54,129 nt of DNA, from the NCBI RefSeq assembly GCF_000172555.1, contig NZ_ABOX02000051.1:1-54129 (forward strand). Reading direction: 5' to 3'. The notes under the pieces were generated by a model, which was given only the letters and a program-made list of their open reading frames with translations, was not told the DNA's origin and did not search any database. How positions within the stretch are numbered: the stretch's first letter is position 1; every line of letters begins with the position of its first letter. The stretch comes from Pedosphaera parvula Ellin514. GTDB lineage: Bacteria > Verrucomicrobiota > Verrucomicrobiia > Limisphaerales > Pedosphaeraceae. Shown here one piece after another: positions 10,084 to 18,271 of this stretch. A program made the position numbers and the translations under genes.

Positions 10084-10395
10084 ATGCGTAAATCCATAAA
10101 GGCAATCAACCGAGCGATTCGGCGACTCACAGCCACGGAGCTGTGTCCAACCATCCGGTGGGATGATATCCTTCGTATTGAAGCCTTGGGTACGGATGCC
10201 TTCGGTGCTTTCGAGATTTCCCTCACCTTCATTTACGCCGACAACAGCGAGGTCTCAATTTTCGTGCACCACAAGGGCTACGATAAGATTCTGGAGTCAT
10301 TGGCTGAACGGTTTCCTTCGATTCCATCAACATGGCATGACGAGATGGCGCAACAACCCTGGCATGTTGAGCGGGTCTTGTACGAGCGAGATTGA
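10084..10395 (+). CDS. Hypothetical protein, 103 residues
   Basis: A small soluble protein beginning MRKSIKAINRAIRRLTATEL, with a middle FEISLTFIYADNSEVSIFVH that looks like paired beta strands, and ending VERVLYERD. The frame stays open upstream to 9877, but that stretch overlaps the dispersed repeat and reads as non-coding, so I chose the ATG at 10084; no clear ribosome site helps. I recognise no family. The compact alpha/beta pattern resembles small immunity-like proteins, but nothing nearby looks like a toxin. Function unknown. Confidence 0.55.
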   Translation: MRKSIKAINRAIRRLTATELCPTIRWDDILRIEALGTDAFGAFEISLTFIYADNSEVSIFVHHKGYDKILESLAERFPSIPSTWHDEMAQQPWHVERVLYERD

Positions 10396-10573
10396 ATTCC
10401 TAATTCTCGCGCTGGATGGGATCCAAATAATCCAGGCAACCCAGCCTCTCCAAGGAAAGGTCCCATTGGACTTGACCGGCCATGTTCTCCACGCTTTGCT
10501 TTTTGGCTGGAAGAGACATCGAAAAGGATGGAAATTCTCAAAAAAACACGTGGAAAGGATAAAGCGACGAAAT

Positions 10574-11191
10574 ATGAAATACTTTGTGTATGTTTTTGCT
10601 TTTATAGTTGTGGTCACTCGCGGCTTTTGCGCCGATCAGAACAACTCTCAAGCAGGCACGAATGGTGTCGTCTTTCGGAAGCCTTTCACACTCACGCTGC
10701 ATGTGGACAAAGAGCATTATTACGAGGAGGAATTTCCAGGAATTCCTTACGTACACAAGGGCAATGTGTATCTTTTTAAAGGGGATTCATTTGGCATCAA
10801 CCTGGACATCACCAATAATACGATTCGAAATGTCGTGTATCAGGCAGACACCAACAAAGCAGCAGTGACTTTGCAATTCACTCAAGATGTAAGCACCAAC
10901 GGCGAGGCAATGATGATATTGGTGATCAAAAATAATACAGATAGAAAGCTGTTCTTTGATGCCCTGATGACCGTTCCAGGAAAAAAGAATGCTCTGAAAA
11001 CCTCAATCCTCCCTGTTCGTCCCGGTTTGGTCAACTACGAGTCCTGGGGGCATCCAATCATTCAGTTGATGCTACGCAATATCAGTCTCAATGAGAAGAC
11101 CGGGACTGAAGCACGCACTTCAGCGAATGGGAGCCAATCGACCAAGTCGGCTACAAATCAAACGCCAACGACTTCTGGCTCTCATCGTTAG
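10574..11191 (+). CDS. Secreted hypothetical protein, 205 residues
   Basis: The frame is open from 10163, but an in-frame ATG at 10574 begins a clear signal peptide (MKYFVYVFAFIVVVTRGFCA) preceded by GGAAAGG, so this is the start. The mature protein is beta-rich (FTLTLHVDKEHYYEEEF, then GINLDITNNTIRNVVYQ) with an Ig-like or carbohydrate-binding-like strand pattern, and a Thr/Ser-rich tail of about 35 residues. No family recognised. It would be exported to the periplasm or beyond. It lies 64 bp upstream of the sigma factor gene, but no functional link is evident. Confidence 0.7.
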   Translation: MKYFVYVFAFIVVVTRGFCADQNNSQAGTNGVVFRKPFTLTLHVDKEHYYEEEFPGIPYVHKGNVYLFKGDSFGINLDITNNTIRNVVYQADTNKAAVTLQFTQDVSTNGEAMMILVIKNNTDRKLFFDALMTVPGKKNALKTSILPVRPGLVNYESWGHPIIQLMLRNISLNEKTGTEARTSANGSQSTKSATNQTPTTSGSHR

Positions 11192-11254
11192 ACCTTGAGA
11201 TGGCTCTGCCAACACGCTTGCGGCTGCAATAAAGAACGCTACAGTGGCTGAGCA

Positions 11255-12031
11255 GTGAGCACAACCGAGAGCATCAAAGCCAATTCCCGAACCACTCCGC
11301 CTTGGGGCGAGATTGCGCGCCAGCCGGTGTTTGCCACCACTCATTGGTCTGTGGTCCTGACGGCAGGGCGAAATGATCTTCCCCAGGCGCAGGATGCCCT
11401 GGAAAAACTTTGCCAGACCTATTGGTATCCACTCTACGTTTACGTGCGGCGGCGGGGATATGCCCAGGTGGATGCCGAGGATCTGACACAGAAATTCTTC
11501 GAGTGGTTGCTGGAGCGAAACTGGCTGGGACAGGCGGACCAGCAACGCGGTCGGTTCCGCTCCTTCCTCCTGACCAGCTTGAGCCGGTTCCTGGCGAACG
11601 AATGGGACAAGGCCAGGGCGCAAAAGCGGGGTCGTGGCCGGGTTGTGTCCCTGAATTTCGAAGACGCAGAAAATGGCTGCGCCCGGGAGCCGGTGGACAA
11701 CGTCAGCCCGGAACAGAGTTTTGAATGGCGTTGGGCGCTGACCTTGTTGGACCAGGTCCTAAACCGGCTCTGTGCTGAATATGCAGCTCAAGGGAAGGCG
11801 GAATTATTTGCGGAACTGAAACCATGCCTGTTGGGCGAACGTGCGGCGCAACCCTACGCCATGTTGGCGTCCAAGCTGGGTATGACTGAAGGTTCGGTAA
11901 AAGTGGTGGTGCACCGGTTGCGTCAGCGGTATCGGCAATTGCTCCGGGATGAAATAGCCAATACGGTGGCAACACCGGAGGAAGTTGAAGAGGAATTGCG
12001 TCACTTATTTACCGTGCTGGCAAGACGATGA
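11255..12031 (+). CDS. ECF-type RNA polymerase sigma factor linked to a Ser/Thr kinase
   Basis: 258 residues from a GTG start. FATTHWSVVL (26-35) is the N-terminal motif of the sigma factors found beside Ser/Thr kinases in Verrucomicrobia, Planctomycetes and relatives. Region 2 spans about 45-120, with DLTQKFFEWLLE binding core polymerase. Region 4 (about 199-232, LASKLGMTEGSVKVVVHRLR) is the helix-turn-helix that reads the -35 element. The acidic C-terminal tail (EEVEEELRHLF) is also typical. The kinase gene follows 102 bp downstream behind its own promoter-like element, so this factor probably activates the kinase and TM2 transcripts and may be controlled by phosphorylation. That link is inferred. 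Confidence 0.9.
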   Translation: MSTTESIKANSRTTPPWGEIARQPVFATTHWSVVLTAGRNDLPQAQDALEKLCQTYWYPLYVYVRRRGYAQVDAEDLTQKFFEWLLERNWLGQADQQRGRFRSFLLTSLSRFLANEWDKARAQKRGRGRVVSLNFEDAENGCAREPVDNVSPEQSFEWRWALTLLDQVLNRLCAEYAAQGKAELFAELKPCLLGERAAQPYAMLASKLGMTEGSVKVVVHRLRQRYRQLLRDEIANTVATPEEVEEELRHLFTVLARR

Positions 12032-12086
12032 CTGAGGTTGACCCTCTCAAAAATATTCCCTCAACACGGAGTGCTCTTATTTCCTG

Positions 12087-12114
12087 TGTAACCTTTCACC
12101 TGCTTTCCTTTATA
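12087..12114 (+). promoter_or_regulatory. Putative ECF-sigma promoter before the kinase gene
   Basis: TGTAACC (12087-12093) and CCTTTATA (12107-12114) are separated by 13 bp. The same two blocks with the same 13 bp spacing recur at 14363-14390 before the TM2 gene. GTAAC at -35 is a common ECF motif. The pairing suggests recognition by the sigma factor encoded just upstream. Confidence 0.65.
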
Positions 12115-12133
12115 ACAGGGTGAAAGAATTAAT

Positions 12134-14311
12134 ATGGATGCAACCCAGATTTGTCCAACCTGCGGAAAAGCGGTAGTTCCAGACGCGCCGCAGGGCCTCT
12201 GCCCGGAGTGCCTGATAAAATCCGGTTTTGAAACCAAGGCGGGGAACGAACCTGCGGGCGGAAAATCGGCCTTTGTGCCACCCACTGTTGAGCAGATTGC
12301 CAAACTTTTTCCGCAATTCGAAATCAATGAACTTCTTGGCCATGGTGGCATGGGTGCGGTTTATAAAGCCCGCCAGCCACGATTGGACCGCTGGGTGGCG
12401 TTGAAGATCCTGGCACCGGAAAGACAGACTGACCCGCAATTTGCGGAACGATTCGAACGCGAAGCGCGTGCCCTGGCCTGGTTGAATCATCCAAACATCG
12501 TCACGGTTTACGACTTCGGCGAGACGCAGGGACATTATTATCTGCTGATGGAGTTTGTGGACGGGTTGACACTGCGCCAATTTCTGCAAGCGCGAAAACT
12601 CTCGCCGGAGGAATCGTTGATCATCATACCGCAGATTTGCCAGGCGCTGCAATACGCCCACGAGCATGGCATCATTCATCGCGATATAAAGCCGGAAAAC
12701 ATCCTGATCGACAAAGATAGCAACGTGAAAATCGCCGACTTCGGCATCGCCAAGCTTCTCGATCAGGAACCGCAGAATATTTCGCTCACCGGTGCACAGG
12801 ACGTGATGGGCACACCGCATTACATGGCGCCAGAACAGATCGAGAAACCGCAAACCGTGGATTATCGCGCGGACATCTATTCACTGGGTGTCGTGTTCTA
12901 TGAAATGCTTACCGGCGAACTGCCGCTCGGAAATTTTCAACGGCCATCGCAAAAAGCTCACATAGATGTGCGCCTCGATGAAGTGGTGCTGCACGCCCTG
13001 GAAAAGGATCCGGAACGTCGTTACCAAAAAGTTAGCCAGGTAAAAACGGACGTGGAAACCATCGCGGCGACACCTGATCACGTGGAGCCTCCCATTTCGC
13101 GCACTCCGCCGCCAATTCCAAAAGCGACACCCCCTCCAACGGGAATGTCCTTCGGCTGGAAAATAGCAATTGGGATTGCCGGGCTTGGTGCGGCTCTGTT
13201 GCTCATTGCTGTTTGCGTAGTTCTATTTTTTGCCGGAACGAAGCCGAAGCAATCCCAGACGTTGGCGGCAGGCGACCTCGTCAGCTCGAATGCATTCTGG
13301 AACTTGTTGAACGCAGACCAGCGTCTCGTGGTGCAATATACCGACTACAAATTCCACAAGTATTTTGACGCGCGCACTTTTGAAGGCTGGTCGAACGAGG
13401 AGCGCACCAATCTGGAGCGGCGGCTGATTGACACAATCAAAGGACCCCATTCAGAGGAGTATTACCTGGCCATCAATTCACTCGCCTCTTTGCATTCCAC
13501 GAACGCGGTGCCTCTCCTGCTGGAGATGGCATTGGACCATAGAGCCTCGATCGTGCGGTTGGAGACCAGTAACCGGCACCGCTGGATGGCCATTCGCGCA
13601 ATGGGTATTATTGGAGACCGGACCGTCGTGCCCAAATTGATCCACCTGCTTTATCACAACAATCCACACATTCGCTGGTGGGCACAGGTTTCCCTGGTGA
13701 GGCTGACCAGCCAGAATTTTGGCACCGATTGGAAGGCGTGGGGAAGTTGGTGGAGTTCCCAAAACCGGCAACCGCCATTCAATTCAGAGATCATTCATTG
13801 GTGGCGGGGTCAGGCTGAACCAAATCAACTCACCAAAGAATTCGCAGAAGCCGATCCAAAATTTCTTAAAAACCTCGAAGCCAGCCTATACAAAATGGGG
13901 TTTCCGGGCACGTTGACAAACGCGGCTATGGACACCGGCAAGGCGCAGGCAATTACAACACCAACAACCAACGCCCAAACCAACTCCATGACTCCTACAT
14001 TGGACATTGATCCTGGCGACGGCACGAAGGCCATACAAAATCCGACCGAAGCCAACATTCGCAAAGCCGTAGCCTCACTCCGAGGCGATGCCGAGCCCGG
14101 CTTTCTAATTCTTCACAAGGACGCTGAAAACATGCTTCAGGCTACTTGCCTGGCGAAGGATTCCTTTACCATACAGTTACAGGAAGGCGGCGAGCAGCAT
14201 CAATATCAGGCCACGAAAAATCTTTCCGCTGATACCACCACGAAGTTGTTGCTTGCCTATCGAAACGGTGACCCGGACTGGAAGATGTTCGCGGATTGGA
14301 AGCCGCTGTAA
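12134..14311 (+). CDS. Membrane Ser/Thr protein kinase with N-terminal zinc ribbon
   Basis: 725 residues. A zinc ribbon is formed by C7-x2-C10 and C23-x2-C26. The Hanks-type kinase domain (about 62-310) is complete: glycine loop GHGGMGAVYKA (69-79), K91, HRDIKPEN (182-189), DFG (202-204) and APEQ (232-235). A proline-rich linker leads to one membrane helix (about 343-367). The external part has HEAT-like helices (about 435-545; WWAQVSLVRLT) and a 95-residue terminal domain (about 632-725) containing PTEANIRKAV and RNGDPDWKMFADWKPL. That last domain resembles the separate secreted protein at 14706. The kinase domain should be cytoplasmic and the C-terminal sensor periplasmic. An ECF-like promoter precedes it. 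Confidence 0.95.
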   Translation: MDATQICPTCGKAVVPDAPQGLCPECLIKSGFETKAGNEPAGGKSAFVPPTVEQIAKLFPQFEINELLGHGGMGAVYKARQPRLDRWVALKILAPERQTDPQFAERFEREARALAWLNHPNIVTVYDFGETQGHYYLLMEFVDGLTLRQFLQARKLSPEESLIIIPQICQALQYAHEHGIIHRDIKPENILIDKDSNVKIADFGIAKLLDQEPQNISLTGAQDVMGTPHYMAPEQIEKPQTVDYRADIYSLGVVFYEMLTGELPLGNFQRPSQKAHIDVRLDEVVLHALEKDPERRYQKVSQVKTDVETIAATPDHVEPPISRTPPPIPKATPPPTGMSFGWKIAIGIAGLGAALLLIAVCVVLFFAGTKPKQSQTLAAGDLVSSNAFWNLLNADQRLVVQYTDYKFHKYFDARTFEGWSNEERTNLERRLIDTIKGPHSEEYYLAINSLASLHSTNAVPLLLEMALDHRASIVRLETSNRHRWMAIRAMGIIGDRTVVPKLIHLLYHNNPHIRWWAQVSLVRLTSQNFGTDWKAWGSWWSSQNRQPPFNSEIIHWWRGQAEPNQLTKEFAEADPKFLKNLEASLYKMGFPGTLTNAAMDTGKAQAITTPTTNAQTNSMTPTLDIDPGDGTKAIQNPTEANIRKAVASLRGDAEPGFLILHKDAENMLQATCLAKDSFTIQLQEGGEQHQYQATKNLSADTTTKLLLAYRNGDPDWKMFADWKPL

Positions 14312-14362
14312 TAGGACCGATACGCCGGATTTACGTGCGTCGAATAATTGACGCATTCAGTT

Positions 14363-14390
14363 TGTAACCTCTCGTCTCCTTTCCTTTATA
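14363..14390 (+). promoter_or_regulatory. Putative ECF-sigma promoter before the TM2 gene
   Basis: TGTAACC (14363-14369), 13 bp, CCTTTATA (14383-14390), matching the element at 12087-12114; the spacer also shares CTTT before the second block. A small inverted repeat, TGCGTC/GACGCA, lies just upstream at 14336-14355 and may be a weak terminator of the kinase gene. Confidence 0.65.
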
Positions 14391-14457
14391 GATTGGTGGA
14401 ACTGATCTGCCTCGCGTAAACCACCGGGGCCATCAGTCCCACTAACAACTTAAAATT

Positions 14458-14679
14458 ATGACAGAAAAATCTGATAAAAAACGGCTCATTGCTTTCCTTC
14501 TCTGCTTCTTCCTGGGAGTATTTGGCGCTCACCGGTTCTACGTCGGCAAAGCAGGCACTGCCATTTTACAAATTTTTACCTTCGGCGGCCTGGGCATCTG
14601 GTGCCTGGTGGATGTGATTATGATTCTCACCGGTTCATTTAAAGATAAGCAGGCCCGCAAATTGGAAGATTGGAAATAA
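14458..14679 (+). CDS. TM2 domain membrane protein
   Basis: 73 residues with the TM2 signature: a charged N-terminus (MTEKSDKKR), first helix IAFLLCFFLGVFGAHRFYVG, then the glycine-rich second helix FGGLGIWCLVDVIMIL. The motif GAHRFYVGK is the family hallmark. TM2 proteins are small two-helix inner-membrane proteins of poorly known function, often found next to signalling genes. It is the first gene of a likely two-gene unit with 14706, 26 bp downstream, and stands behind the ECF-like promoter, so it probably belongs to the same regulon as the kinase. Confidence 0.92.
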   Translation: MTEKSDKKRLIAFLLCFFLGVFGAHRFYVGKAGTAILQIFTFGGLGIWCLVDVIMILTGSFKDKQARKLEDWK

Positions 14680-14705
14680 ACTCTCCTCATAAAAGGGGCG
14701 TAATT

Positions 14706-15137
14706 ATGAAAATTCAACAAATCATTCCGTTATTGGTGTTACTTGGTTTTTGCGCCGCCAGCGCACAAACGATTAATTCAACCGCCACCACAACCGCGAC
14801 AACCAGGACAAAGACCATGAGCTACAAATTGACGTTTTTCGACAGCCAGAAAACCATACCCAGCCCAACCGAAGCCGATATTCGGGCAGCCGTGACTTTG
14901 CATAAAGACGACTTCGGCCCAGTATTTATAATTGGTTTGGATGGCACGCACGGTTTTATTCGCGTCATTGCAGAGCAGGACAGCCATTTTTCATTTCAAT
15001 ACACCGTTGATGGGAGTGTTGTTTACATTTCCACAAAGGAAACCTTTTCAATTGAGGATGCAGTAAAGGTTTCGACAGCATATAAGAACGGTTCCGCAGA
15101 TTGGAAGAAGCTGGTGGATTGGAAAGAACTCAAATAG
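14706..15137 (+). CDS. Secreted protein resembling the kinase C-terminal domain
   Basis: 143 residues from the ATG at 14706, preceded by AAAAGGGGCG; an upstream in-frame start at 14670 would overlap the TM2 gene end and precede the signal peptide, so I reject it. Signal peptide: MKIQQIIPLLVLLGFCAASA. The mature part contains PSPTEADIRAAV and ends YKNGSADWKKLVDWKELK, matching the kinase tail (NPTEANIRKAV; YRNGDPDWKMFADWKPL) in order and spacing. It is thus a free, exported paralogue of that kinase domain. It may compete for the same ligand or bind the kinase's sensor region; that role is inference. Confidence 0.82.
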   Translation: MKIQQIIPLLVLLGFCAASAQTINSTATTTATTRTKTMSYKLTFFDSQKTIPSPTEADIRAAVTLHKDDFGPVFIIGLDGTHGFIRVIAEQDSHFSFQYTVDGSVVYISTKETFSIEDAVKVSTAYKNGSADWKKLVDWKELK

Positions 15138-15197
15138 TAAAAACCTTGTGTGACCTGACAAGAAAAGGAATGCAATTAACTAAATGACACCACGCTT

Positions 15198-15629
15198 ATG
15201 AAAACATTGATCTTTGCCCTCACCGCGATTTTGGTCCTCCGATTGCAACCGTTGCTGGCGGCATCGCCAGATGAAGAGGCGCGATTTGTCGCAGCCGTCA
15301 AGCAGGCTTTTGAGAAGCGTGACGCCGACGCTTTGATGACGCTTACCTGTTGGGATAGAGTGCCTGACAAATTCAAAGCGAGTGGCAGGAAGCAATATGC
15401 CAGAGATGCCAGGCAGGGAGCCACGGACTTCACACTCACGAATCCAGACCCAAACGAGCCTGATCTTGTTTGGAAAGACACAGATGGCGTCTCGTATCGC
15501 TCGAACCTTTCAGTCGTCAAGCAGTTCAAGATTACATTTACAAAGGGTGGCGAGTTCAAAGATGGCACGTATCCGGTTGGAGAGAAAGATGGGAAGTTAT
15601 ATTTGTTGGAACCAGCACCCGTAAAATGA
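15198..15629 (+). CDS. Secreted hypothetical protein, 143 residues
   Basis: Signal peptide MKTLIFALTAILVLRLQPLLAA, then a helical start (DEEARFVAAVKQAFEKRDADALMTL) reminiscent of NTF2/SnoaL-like small proteins, followed by charged strands and GTYPVGEKDGKLYLLEPAPVK. No family assigned. No convincing ribosome site is seen. It lies 60 bp after the kinase-tail paralogue and could be the third gene of that unit, but nothing beyond proximity supports a shared role. Confidence 0.72.
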   Translation: MKTLIFALTAILVLRLQPLLAASPDEEARFVAAVKQAFEKRDADALMTLTCWDRVPDKFKASGRKQYARDARQGATDFTLTNPDPNEPDLVWKDTDGVSYRSNLSVVKQFKITFTKGGEFKDGTYPVGEKDGKLYLLEPAPVK

Positions 15630-15737
15630 TGCCTCGCGAGTGGGAGGTGGCTCAGCTTTTTTCGTAGGCGGTTTATATCACCATGCATTTTTTTCCATTT
15701 ATTTTCGACTCGCAGCTTTGACCTTCGGCCTGGAAGG

Positions 15738-15830
15738 ACAAGGACCGTGGCGCCAAAAAGGATGAGATGCTGCGCTTGCAAAAACAGGTTTTTAGGATAA
15801 GACTCGTTTCACTTATGGAGAGCCCAGTGC
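15738..15830 (+). repeat. Dispersed repeat, copy B
   Basis: Partner of 9962-10048 (GATGAGATG at 15761, CTTGCAAAA, ACTCG, GGAGAG in the same order). It overlaps the start of the BamE-like lipoprotein gene. The GGAGAG may act as its ribosome site. Confidence 0.5.
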
Positions 15831-16201
15831 CGAAGCCGTTCATCAAGGTCCTGCTCAGTCTGCTTGTTGCTTGTGCCCTGTTTAGCTCATGCGAGACGGC
15901 GACAGTGGTTTCCACGCCGATTCAACCCGGCATGACCAAGGCCGAGTTGCGTTCCAACTTCGGCCCGCCGATTCGGAAGGTCGTTAATGATGATGGCAGT
16001 GAAGATTGGTTTTACCACTTCAGTTGTGAGCGCACACATACAGGGTCGTTCGTTGAATCTTCAGTCACGCCAGGAGACCCTTCACTCAACTATGGAACGA
16101 GTTCTTCCTGGTCGATGACCTTCAACGAGGGAGTCATCCGCCTCTCGAAAGACGGCGTGGTCACCGGCCAGATTCCACAGGGTCAAATCGTGCGATGGTG
16201 A
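15815..16201 (+). CDS. SmpA/OmlA (BamE)-like lipoprotein
   Basis: 128 residues. A lipoprotein leader ends in the lipobox LFSSC. PGMTKAELRSNFGPPIRKV is the SmpA/OmlA fold signature (GMTKxxVxxxLGxP). The family includes BamE, an outer-membrane assembly subunit, but many small paralogues have other or unknown roles; the neighbourhood gives no Bam genes, so I do not call bamE. The start is uncertain: the ATG at 15815, or the GTG at 15827 placed 4 bp after GGAGAG, which gives a more compact signal peptide. A further in-frame ATG at 15767 lies in the repeat. Confidence 0.78.
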   Translation: MESPVPKPFIKVLLSLLVACALFSSCETATVVSTPIQPGMTKAELRSNFGPPIRKVVNDDGSEDWFYHFSCERTHTGSFVESSVTPGDPSLNYGTSSSWSMTFNEGVIRLSKDGVVTGQIPQGQIVRW

Positions 16202-16322
16202 AAGTGCCCGGTAGATCCGGAGAACCCGCCATCGAATGTCACATTATGAGAGCACCGAAGATCAATTTACATCGGATGCGCAATCGACCAACTGACGCTC
16301 AACTCGTGATCTTTTGGTCTCC

Positions 16323-16808
16323 ATGCCAAAGTCTGCCTGCATGATCCTTGCCCTTGGCGCAGTCATCATCGGCGCGTTGGTGACGTCGATTGCATTTCTG
16401 CCGCCGCCGGGACGCCCCAATGTCACAGTGACACTTCTCGGTTATACGAATGACGCCACTGGCACCCGGCTCGCAAGAATTGCGGTCAACAATCTGAGCG
16501 CCTCCGCAATTCGGCGAGCTGCTCTCTACCACATTCAGATTCCAACACCAACAGGATGGACGAATTTATCTTACAGCCATTCGTTGGGCAGTGAAATGCT
16601 TGGCGCAGGCGCGTCACAGATTCTTACAGTGCCGTCGCCCACCAATCAGCCGTCGTGGAGGATTTCGTTTCTCACCTATCCCGATGCCGGGAAAGGACAG
16701 GTCGTAAAATGGGTGGTGACTGATCCTTTACTGCGCATCGGCCTGAAGCCAAGATACCGAATTATGTTCTACGAGATTCACGGCGACTGGATTGAAGGTG
16801 AGAAATGA
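16323..16808 (+). CDS. Membrane-anchored or secreted hypothetical protein
   Basis: 161 residues from the ATG at 16323 (a TTG nine bases earlier is the alternative). An N-terminal hydrophobic segment (MILALGAVIIGALVTSIAFL) is an anchor or signal. The rest is beta-rich, with NVTVTLLGYTNDATGTRLAR and a Ser/Pro stretch, like proteins of unknown function seen in multiple copies in Verrucomicrobia genomes. No motif suggests an activity. No ribosome site is obvious. Confidence 0.65.
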   Translation: MPKSACMILALGAVIIGALVTSIAFLPPPGRPNVTVTLLGYTNDATGTRLARIAVNNLSASAIRRAALYHIQIPTPTGWTNLSYSHSLGSEMLGAGASQILTVPSPTNQPSWRISFLTYPDAGKGQVVKWVVTDPLLRIGLKPRYRIMFYEIHGDWIEGEK

Positions 16809-16982
16809 TTGCAGGAATGCAGTTGAACCAGAATTTTCACGAAGAAACATGCATGGTGCGTGTGGTTCGGTGGAATCGCGGGGCACGTGCGCGAGCTGGG
16901 AAATTGCGTTTGCCTGGCGAGAAGTGTGATCCGGCTTATGCCGGGATGCCACGAGAGGATGGATGACCGGCGATGGGCTCCT

Positions 16983-17354
16983 TTATGGTCGCAGCAACCA
17001 TTCCAAGGCCTCCGACTCCGAAGCGAATATCTCGCACAACAGTCCACGATTTCGTGCGATCATGACACCGTAATGGTCCTCGCGGATGAATTCAGGGCGG
17101 CAGACCATCGCAACCTTGATTGGCGACGTGGCCTCAGCCGCAAGCCGCTCATTAAAAAAATATCTCGGGGCAGTCGTCGGCGGCTCAAATCCAGTCAGTC
17201 CGCTTACATCAACGAGCAGCTTCTCCGCGCCTTGATCGCAGGCGAGCCTGACTGCATCGCACACCAGGTTCGCGCATTCACCGAGCAAAACCTCTCCCTC
17301 TGGGTGAAAGGCAACATAGCCTTTTTTAGGTTCCAATTGAACAATTGTGCTCAT
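16983..17354 (-). CDS. SpoIIAA/STAS-like protein
   Basis: About 123 residues if started at the ATG at 17354 (MSTIVQLEPKKGYVAFHPEG); in-frame ATGs at 17381 and 17393 and the frame opening at 17444 are alternatives without better ribosome sites. The pattern of strand, helix, LLVDVSGLTGF strand, helix and the ending SESEALEWL fits the SpoIIAA-like/STAS-fold proteins that act as small regulatory or binding modules. The phosphorylatable Ser of classic anti-anti-sigma factors is not obvious. It is the only minus-strand gene in a plus-strand stretch. Function unknown. Confidence 0.65.
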   Translation of the reverse strand: MSTIVQLEPKKGYVAFHPEGEVLLGECANLVCDAVRLACDQGAEKLLVDVSGLTGFEPPTTAPRYFFNERLAAEATSPIKVAMVCRPEFIREDHYGVMIARNRGLLCEIFASESEALEWLLRP

Positions 17355-17605
17355 GATTTCAACGGAAGTATCCTCACCCATAACTTCGGCCATTGGCGGC
17401 AACTTGTAAAGCGCGACGGTAATGCGCCCATGGTAATATGGCAATACATGGCAATCGATTTCCCGGAATCAATAAACCGTCGCTGGGACACGCCTCCGGA
17501 AACAGCAGCCCCATTGCAACTTGAATGGGACAGCATTGATCCATTCCAAATTAAGCACCCAATTATAGTAGGCGAACGAATCGCTCAGGTATATTCTCGG
17601 CGCCG

Positions 17606-18271
17606 GTGAGACTCAACCTGTTCCATTTTATTCTCGCCATCCACATAGTTGCCGGCACCGTGGCATTAATAATTGCGCCGCTGGCCATGGCTTCTGTCAA
17701 GGGTGGCCAATGGCATCGGCGTTGGGGCAAAATTTATTTCTGGGCAATGGCAGGAGTGGCGCTCACGGCCGCGCTCATGTGCTGGCTGGGAAGCGGCCTA
17801 TTTTTGTTTCTGATAGCGATATTCAGTTTCTATCTTGCGCTCACCGGCTATCGGGTGTTGGGACGAAAAAAACCGGAAGAGGATAAACCGCATCTCTTTG
17901 ATGTGTGCATCGCCTTGGCGATGATCCTGGCGGGGGGCGGATTGATTTTTCTGGGTGTCCGGGAGGCCGATGCACAACAGCGATGGGTGCCCATTATTTT
18001 TGGAGTCCTCGGTATGTTCCCGGGGATGCTGGACCTGGTCCGGCTTTTCAAACCGCCGCGCGCCAAACAAGCCTGGATGTTTGTCCACATGACGCGATTT
18101 CTGGGAGCTTACCTCGCGACGGTGACTGCGTTTTCGGTGGTCAATTTCCATTTCCTTCTATTTTACTGGCGCTGGCTCTGGCCCACAGCATTCGGAACGT
18201 TTGGGATTGCAATTTGGCGAACGTACTACGCCAGGAAGTTCAAAAGACAAAATCATGGAATCGTTCAATGA
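17606..18271 (+). CDS. DUF2306-like multi-helix membrane protein
   Basis: 221 residues from a GTG start, with about seven membrane helices. The opening (LFHFILAIHIVAGTVALI) followed by GGQWHRRWGKIYFWAM resembles the DUF2306 family, in which a conserved His-containing first helix and an HRxxGxxY loop recur. Its function is unknown. The end overlaps the next gene by 17 bp, indicating translational coupling. Confidence 0.8.
   Translation: MRLNLFHFILAIHIVAGTVALIIAPLAMASVKGGQWHRRWGKIYFWAMAGVALTAALMCWLGSGLFLFLIAIFSFYLALTGYRVLGRKKPEEDKPHLFDVCIALAMILAGGGLIFLGVREADAQQRWVPIIFGVLGMFPGMLDLVRLFKPPRAKQAWMFVHMTRFLGAYLATVTAFSVVNFHFLLFYWRWLWPTAFGTFGIAIWRTYYARKFKRQNHGIVQ

Noticed and set aside
12110-12853. 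Minus-strand open frame of 247 codons
   Set aside because: Antisense to the kinase catalytic domain, which has every conserved motif.
16928-16946. Hairpin GATCCGGC/GCCGGGAT as a terminator
   Set aside because: No T-run on either side; most likely incidental.
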